DNA from: Brachionus koreanus
Lineage: Eukaryota; Rotifera; Eurotatoria; Ploima; Brachionidae
DNA length: 26,159 nucleotides
Reading direction: 5' to 3'
Assembly (NCBI GenBank): GCA_016987375.1
Contig: PJRA01000343.1
Location: forward strand, 1,238,692-1,264,850
The notes under the pieces are model-generated. The model had not been told where the DNA came from. It worked only from the letters and a program-made list of their open reading frames with translations, and did not search any database. Positions 20,179 to 26,159 of this stretch are shown piece after piece. Each line of letters starts with the position of its first letter. The first letter of the stretch is position 1. A program made the position numbers and the translations under genes.

Positions 20179-20572
20179 ATGGTTAGACCCCATCTGGAAT
20201 ATGCTGTCAGTGCTTGGTGTCCTTATTTAGAAAAAGACATAAATGAACTTGAGAGATTTCAACCAAGAGGACAAAAGTTGATTCCAGAAATGCGTGACTA
20301 GGATTATCAACAAAGTTTGTTAAGGCTAGATTTAACTAACTTGAGAACAAGAAGAATAAGAGGTGATCTAATACAGACGTTCAAATTGGTAAAAAATTAT
20401 GAAAAAATTGAATTTAATAAAGGAATTAATTACAGTCTAAACACAAAACCTGGTAGCCGAAGATACTAATTGAGAAGAAATAACTATTGTCTAACAAATT
20501 ATGACGTATTTGACATCCATTTAAACATTTGCATTTCATATATCTTACTTTCATTAGATGAGTACAATTAGT
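20179..20572 (+). pseudogene. CR1/jockey-like reverse transcriptase C-terminal remnant
   Basis: One frame reads VRPHLEYAVSAWCPYLEKDI, then ELERFQPRGQKLIPEMRD, a TAG stop, QSLLRLDLTNLRTRRIRGDL, IQTFKLVKNYEKIEF and a TAA. This is the region following the RT palm in CR1, L2 and jockey elements (VRPHLEY...W.PYL..DI..LE..Q.RATK.IP, RRIRGDLI..FK). Two internal stops and loss of the RT and endonuclease show that it is dead. No poly(A) or target duplication was identified at its ends. Confidence 0.8.
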
Positions 20573-21265
20573 TTAGGACAAAGTACAATTATTTTGATTT
20601 GAATGATCGCAGGCTGCTTTATATGAAATTCATTTTTCAAATGTGATCAAAAAATTTAAAATTTCAATGTATTTTTATAACTTACAATCTTTTTTAAAAA
20701 AATTACTGATAAAGCTTTGAAATTTAATTTAATAAAAGTCTGCGATAAAATTTAATTGCACATTTGAAGTTTTTGATCAAAAATTTTACTTTACATTCAA
20801 CTTATATTTACTATGAAAAGGAAATAAATACATTAAGGTCCATTTAATTCTTGAATTAAGACACAGTCTAATTTTTGACCCATTTTATTAAAATTATTAA
20901 ATTTCTTTTTTTTTTTTGGTTTTAAAAATTTTGTATTTTTTCTTTTTTATTAGTAAAATCATATTAATTAATTGTAAGCCACTTCACGCGTATTTTTGTA
21001 AAGATAGTTAAATTGGTTTACTATTTTAAATTCAATCCGTTAAAATTTTAATTTGCGTTAAGTCAAAAAATTTGAGTTTTTTAAATTTTTTTTTAATTTA
21101 TCAATAAAAATTAATTAATACAAGAAGCACCAAGCATTTTTGCATGTTTTTTAATTCAGTAATATTTTATAATAAACTATAATAATTTTATAAAGTAATA
21201 TCATTTTTTAAAGAAAATTTTAAAATCTACATAATTCAAAAAGATATATTTCTTAAAAAAATCAT
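20573..21265. other. AT-rich intergenic sequence
   Basis: No gene or repeat recognised. Confidence 0.5.
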
Positions 21266-21448
21266 TCAAAAGATATGAGCATTTAAAAATTTTTCAAACG
21301 AGTCCAGAGAAACAAATCTATCTTTTGTTTGACCAAAGAATAATGATCGTCTGGAACCAGCTGAAAGTGTATTTTCCAATGGAAATTTCACCAAACTCCT
21401 TTTTATCAAAGTTTTTTTGGCTGAGCTGGTTGAAATGGGTTCAACCAT
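21266..21448 (-). other. Unidentified GC-richer ORF, possible pseudogene or exon
   Basis: A minus-strand ORF of about 60 codons (STSSAKKTLIKRSLVKFP, then SAGSRRSLFFGQTKDRF) lies 258 bases beyond the ILVBL stop. An overlapping plus-strand frame is also open (21325-21534). The GC content exceeds the flanks, which suggests former coding sequence, but neither frame resembles a family I know and codon evidence does not decide between them. Confidence 0.25.
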
Positions 21449-21634
21449 TGATTTCTGTTATCATAATTTTGAAAATTCTCATTACAAAATCAATCATCGC
21501 CGACAGAGACAAACATATTACAAAAGATTTATAGAATAAAGATATTTTAAAAGAATAAGGATAAGGGTAAAATTTGAAATCCTTCTTTTAATATTTTAAA
21601 AGTAAAAAAAAAATTATTTTACTTTTTAAATTTC

Positions 21635-21651
21635 TTTATTCAAAATTTATT
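21635..21651 (-). terminator. ILVBL polyadenylation signals
   Basis: On the minus strand AATAAA occurs at 21646-21651 and again at 21635-21640, 55 to 72 bases after the ILVBL stop, a normal distance for the 3' end. Confidence 0.55.
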
Positions 21652-21706
21652 AAAAATAATAACTAAAAAGATATTTTTTTCATTTTATATCTAAGACACA
21701 CAATTC

Positions 21707-24700
21707 TCAAACACTAATACTACCTTCTCTAAAATTAGTTTTGCCAATTAAACAATTAATCAAGACACTTTTTCCTTTAGTGTATTCTTCTCTGGCCTTT
21801 TGCAAAATTTCTTCAATATTTTCGTCATTTGATCTATCTAGTCTAATGCCTTTGCCCCCAAAGCCTTCTGCAACTTTATCATAGTCAGTAAACTGTTTTA
21901 AAGTTTTTAAAAATTAATTAAAAAATAGTTTGAATAAAAATACAGCTAATTCACAGGCGACAGTGCTCCCGAAAAACACAACTTGATCTCTGGCTATTTG
22001 GGTCCATCCAGCATCATTTCCAACAATACTTAAAATAGGCAATTCATGTCTTGTGAATGTATCAATCTCAGCTATACTGTATCCACATGAACCATCACCA
22101 TAAATTATCCAAACTTCTGATTCAGGTCTGACTAATTTTGCACCAAGAGCAAAGCCACCACCGACACCCAAGGTTCCAAATGCACCAGGATCTAACCACG
22201 AACCAAATGTCGGGGGCCGCATCAAGTATGCTGCTGTGGCAACAAAATCGCCTCCATCTGCTACCAAAATTGCATTATCTGGTAAAATCTTGTCTAAAGT
22301 TTGCAAAACTTTCATAGGATTTAAGTGAATTTCAGTAGATTCCAAAGCCTTTTTTCTATTAGAAATGAATAAAAATATTTTTTTTTCTAAGTTGAATTGG
22401 TCTAAAAAAAGCTATTCACGAAACCATATAATTAATTTACGTCTATCTCTAGTAGATTTTTAATATTTTCAATTTTTCAGTTGATAAAAGTAATGATTGT
22501 CATAACTTATTATCAATTTAAGACTAGCTTTAAAATTTACCAATATTATAATTAAATTCAATTTGAATTCCTTAAATTGTTAAAGAATATTCTTATTCTT
22601 GATGAAACTAGTGTTGGGTACTGTCAGTGGCGGTCTATAGACCGCCAAAACTTGGTGTTGGTCGTTTTGGTGACCCTGTACAAAAATAAAATTTAAAAAA
22701 AATTTCAAATATAAAAATTTGATAGATAAAAAAATTGAGTATATGAACAAAAGTTAAAAATAACACTGAATGAAACTAAATTATTAATGATTGTTAGTCT
22801 TTGGTAAGTTAACCAGCGCTAGATAAGCCAAAAAATGATCAGTTGATCAATTTGGAGCATTTATTAAAAAGCTTTGAAAATCAAATGATTTATCACGCTC
22901 GAATAAAAAATTTACATAAAATGAATTTTATTAATTTTGACAACAAAAAAATTTTTTAATTTAAAAAAAATCTAAATTAAATTAAAAATTATCTCAATAC
23001 CCTGATTAAAGGCAAGTTTGTACAGGTTTAGAACACTAAATCACAGTAATTAATGTTACTGCAAAATGTGAAGCGTATTTTAAAATAGTTAATATTTTTC
23101 ATTCTAAATTTTATTTTTTTTAGTTAATTAGGAATTGTAAAATAAGTGTTTTTGTAATAAATAAGTTATTGCAAATAGTTACCGGCTAGAAATTGTTAGC
23201 ATCTTATTTTTGTGTTTATAAACGAGAACTTAAATTAAAGAAAAAACTAGATATTATGTGGAGTGATAGAATTTTGCAATTTTTAAAAGGTTGGACATTT
23301 TTGTAAATCACAAGCTTTAATAGTCATATAATGTCATATAACTTTAATAAAATGAAAACTTTAGATGAAAATTATGAAATTTTGGTACTGTTACGTCATT
23401 AGTGGAAAAAATTTCTATCAGTAACAGCGTTAACTCATGAAATATGTCTAGTGGAAGGTGAAATGTGTTTGAAATAAGAAGGATACAAGATTGTTTTAAA
23501 AAAATTTATTAGTGGTGATACGAGCCTTCAGAGGTAGAAATAATCAGCTAGACCAACCATCCTAGATCAGAATGCTCTGTATACGGCAGTTGAGATCAAC
23601 TTCAAACTTAGAACCCGCAAATTATCAAATGACTTTTACACAAAACAATCGACTATATCTCGTAACCCTAATTTGATTAACTAAGTTAACAGACATTGTA
23701 TAGTTTTTTCTCAGATTTGACAGACTTGGATCTATTTTCTAAATTTCAGACAGAAATCAAAGTTTAGGCACATCTCAAACCGCTCAGCCAGGACTTCCTC
23801 ATCCAGCGTAAAGCCCAGCTCTTTCTCCTTCTTATAATAATCTTTTTCGCTCAATGGTGGCTCATTTTCTTAAAGGACGTCTTTTTACTAATCAAGACCA
23901 AGTTGAAGAAGGGTCACATGAGTTTTTTGGCTCCAAAAAACTTTTTTTTTAATTAAATTTTATTGATAAATTATAATTAAATAAAAAAAAAAAGAAATAA
24001 ACGCAAACTATAATTCACCCTAATATTTAACTATTCTTGATAATTTCTTTATAAATCATAAATGAATTGGAGGAAATTTTTCATTCATTCTTTGTTTTTA
24101 TTTAATTGTTTTTGACATTGTGAATTTTGAAATAAAAATTTTAATTTAAATTTAAATCTCTACAATTAAAATTTAATGCTGTGCCAATACAGGATAGCAG
24201 AGACTAAATTTGGGTGATAAATCCATCTTTCAGTATTAATTTTAGACCAACGAAAAAGTCAATTAAATTTTAAATGCTTGTTAATCATTTTCCATCCGGA
24301 AACGCTTTATAAAAATTAGCCAAACCTTACTATTGCTAAATTAACTTAGTGATTATTCACAGCCGATAACTAATTGCTTTTTTTATCATTAAAAATTTTA
24401 ATTTTAGACAAAAATCATAATTACTTATTCGCGTCTTCTTTTGCATCATCTTTGGCTCTTAATTGTTCAATCCAATCTTGAGATCCACTGAAGCCTTTCA
24501 AAGCTTTTGCCAATTCGACAACAAATGAGGATGGATCTGCTTGAATTGCCAATGTTGGTTTCCAATAAATGTCCGAATTCTATTAGTTTCATTTAATTTT
24601 CATATTTAGTTTGAAAAAATTTAAATACTTTAGTTAATTGTTTTTTATCACGATTAACCGAAATAATTTTGGACTTTCTAGACAAAACTTTTCCATATCC

Positions 24701-26045
24701 AAGTCTAAAATCACATACAGTACCAGCTAGAATAACAACATCAGCTTCTTTGAGTGCATCTTTTCTACAGTGTCTAAATTGAATTGGACTATTTCTACCA
24801 AGCATTCCTCTGGCCATTCCGCCCAAAAAACAAGGTACATTCAATTGCTTTTAAAATATAATATCAAAATTCTGAATTAAAAAAAATTAGTATATTTTTT
24901 ACTTGAAGAGATTCAATTAAATCTCCGGCAGGAGTTGGAGGTAAAGTGGCCTGACTGCCAATCAGTATAACTGGTTTTTTAGCTTTGCTGAGTAATTCAG
25001 CGGCCTTTTGAACTTAATAAAGATATTCTAAAATATTTAAATTTAAATTTTTAACTTAATTACTTTCATTTGTATTTGCTTGGGGTATTAATGGCTTCAA
25101 CGGATTAAAGTCATGCTCAACAAAAGCACCCGCGAATAAAGAATACAAATAGTTATTCAAGTAAAGACTGATAAGTCTTTGAACTAGGGATTTTGAATCA
25201 TCCTTAATTCCGATTTCGCGTTTAACCAAATGAAACGGGTACAAGGAATCAATAGGAAATTCTACAAAAACAGGACCAGGAGTGCCTGATTGAGCGATAT
25301 GCATCGCTTTCTTCAAAGTAATAGGAATATCTCTGATGTAGCGAATAGACGCGGTGTGCTTGCAGATCGATTTGAAAAGAGACATTTGATCGATGTCTTG
25401 TAAAGCGCCTCTTCCTTTCAGCAAATTGGCTGCTGCGCCACCTATTAGCAATATTGGACTTTCAGCCATTTGAGCATTTTTCACAGCTGTTATAGTATTA
25501 GTCAGACCTGGGCCGGCAGTTACGGCCGCAACGCCTATTTTTCCACTTAAGCGAGCAACTGCATCTGCTGCGAAAACCGCATTTACTTCATGTCTGACGT
25601 CAACTATACGAATTCCCTCATTTTCCGATGCACACAAAATCGGCGATATATGACCACCCGAAAGAGTGAAAATAAAGTCCACATTATGGGCCTTTTTAGC
25701 TTGGAATAAGATCTATTTTATACTTAATTTTAAGTACCTTCAGAGTTTTGGCTACTAGTTCTCCTCCGTGCTGAGTAGTATTTTGGTCTACCTTTTTTTG
25801 AAAAAAAAATTTTTTAATTTTTTATAAATTTATCAAAAATCTAACTTTTAGAAAAAAATTTTTTGCATAGTTATGGATTAATCTTATTGATTTTTTATTA
25901 CAAGATTGGGATAGTTTAAACAAAAGCATTGTAAAAATAAACTAGAAATTACTTTGTAGAGAATTCGGTTTATTATTCCCAATTTAAACGCTGTGTATAG
26001 AAGTACACCCAGTATAATTAAAGTGAACGCAGTGATTAGACACAT
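21707..26045 (-). CDS. ILVBL: ThDP-dependent 2-hydroxyacyl-CoA lyase 2 / acetolactate synthase-like protein
   Basis: Eight exons: 26045-25953, 25791-25738, 25691-25064, 25012-24903, 24847-24629, 24579-24425, 22355-21944, 21892-21707. All junctions are GT-AG and keep frame, giving 618 residues (human 632). Family knowledge: ILVBL (HACL2) is an ER membrane enzyme that cleaves 2-hydroxyacyl-CoA in fatty acid alpha-oxidation, using thiamine diphosphate. Seen: N-terminal membrane anchor (about 4-24), [12 protein letters not shown], the cofactor-activating glutamate in RHE (E84), [33 protein letters not shown], the middle-domain [13 protein letters not shown] and [11 protein letters not shown], and the C-terminal ThDP/Mg site (GDG at 506-508, GND at 532-534), ending FREGSISV. 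All expected domains are present, so it should be active. Introns are 46-161 bases except intron 6 (2,069). An acceptor-like TTTATAG ends 5 bases before the ATG. Confidence 0.95.
22609..22821. mobile_element. Possible hAT-like MITE with a GC-rich palindrome
   Basis: The left end TAGTGTTGGGTAC and the right end (minus strand) TAGCGCTGGTTAAC agree at about ten of twelve positions. Flanking 8-mers GATGAAAC and GATAAGCC are partly alike. Near the left end is the perfect palindrome GGCGGTCTATAGACCGCC (22629-22646), extended by one more pair to 20 bases. No ORF. The end type matches the element at 15588-15865. Confidence 0.4.
23352..23945 (+). pseudogene. Decayed mariner-like transposase with internal deletion
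   Basis: From an ATG at 23352 one frame reads [46 protein letters not shown] and KQSTISRN, interrupted by five stops. This matches the paired helix-turn-helix of mariner transposases (RSGDTSLED...GRPS.LD...L...VE......R.LA.......STISR). From about 23767, in another frame, come LPHPA, a stop, [40 protein letters not shown]: the C-terminus (LPHPPYSPDLAPSD.HLFRSL). The catalytic core between is missing, and the final catalytic Asp region is mutated (SPSY for PSD). Terminal inverted repeats were not found. It lies antisense within ILVBL intron 6. Confidence 0.85.
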
Positions 26046-26159
26046 CTTGACTATAAAAAAAAAAATTATGATTTAAATTACTTTATGATTTGAATTTTGA
26101 GTGTATTTTTTTTTAATTATTATTCGATTATTCTAGCTTTAATTTAAAATTAAGAAATT

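Larger units (their letters stand above)
22356..24424 (-). other. Long intron 6 of ILVBL
   Basis: At 2,069 bases it is about forty times longer than most introns here. The excess is at least partly explained by a MITE-like element (22609-22821) and a mariner relic (23352-23945). The rest is AT-rich with nothing recognised. Confidence 0.85.

Noticed and set aside
1..26159. CRISPR array, bacterial operon or prophage
   Set aside because: Genes have spliceosomal introns and animal orthologues; the only tandem array (11694-12007) has no unique spacers.

Overview
The window is animal nuclear DNA. It is very AT-rich, uses the standard code, and its genes are split by GT-AG introns, most of them only 46 to 90 bases long. 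Exons stand out as islands of higher GC. A small-genome invertebrate with an AT-rich genome and tiny introns, such as a monogonont rotifer, would fit, but the taxon is an inference from composition and gene architecture only.

Layout. 1-1024: AT-rich, with a TATA-like box near the end. 1025-2649 (+): three-exon gene for a single-pass membrane protein with a signal peptide, one chitin-binding (peritrophin-A type) domain, a Thr-rich stalk and a cytoplasmic tail. 2665-6321: mostly AT-rich spacer, holding a roughly 200-base imperfect hairpin (4210-4410) and a possible two-exon micro-ORF (5375-5550). 6322-7734 (+): intronless gene for an ankyrin-like protein. 7735-10746: spacer with a decayed FLYWCH-like fragment and a GC-richer island. 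10754-12007: a 5'-truncated LINE, containing an assembly gap, inserted at the edge of a 30-base minisatellite with a 13-base target-site duplication. 12322-13768 (-): GDPD1-type glycerophosphodiester phosphodiesterase, seven exons. 14928-15275 (+): unidentified ORF ending at a polyadenylation signal. 15588-15865: possible hAT-like MITE. 17162-17380 (-): possible pogo/Tigger transposase tail. 18583-18835 (-): NOP10, two exons. 18998-19738 (-): CIR1, three exons, 162 bases upstream of NOP10 on the same strand. 20179-20572 (+): CR1/jockey-like reverse transcriptase remnant. 21707-26045 (-): ILVBL (HACL2-type ThDP enzyme), eight exons; its one long intron holds a mariner relic and a MITE-like element with a 20-base palindrome.

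Four genes are complete orthologues of conserved animal genes: GDPD1 (lysophospholipid metabolism), CIR1 (transcription and splicing corepressor), NOP10 (H/ACA snoRNP) and ILVBL (ER 2-hydroxyacyl-CoA lyase). They do not form a pathway. The one arrangement that hints at shared control is CIR1-NOP10, where a 3'-splice-site-like sequence precedes the NOP10 start codon, as expected for a trans-spliced downstream gene. The rest of the window is a graveyard of several transposon classes (LINE, CR1, mariner and perhaps pogo, hAT and FLYWCH-bearing elements). I found no convincing wholly new system. The best leads are the membrane-anchored chitin-binding protein, the CIR1-NOP10 pair, the LINE/minisatellite junction and the long hairpin.
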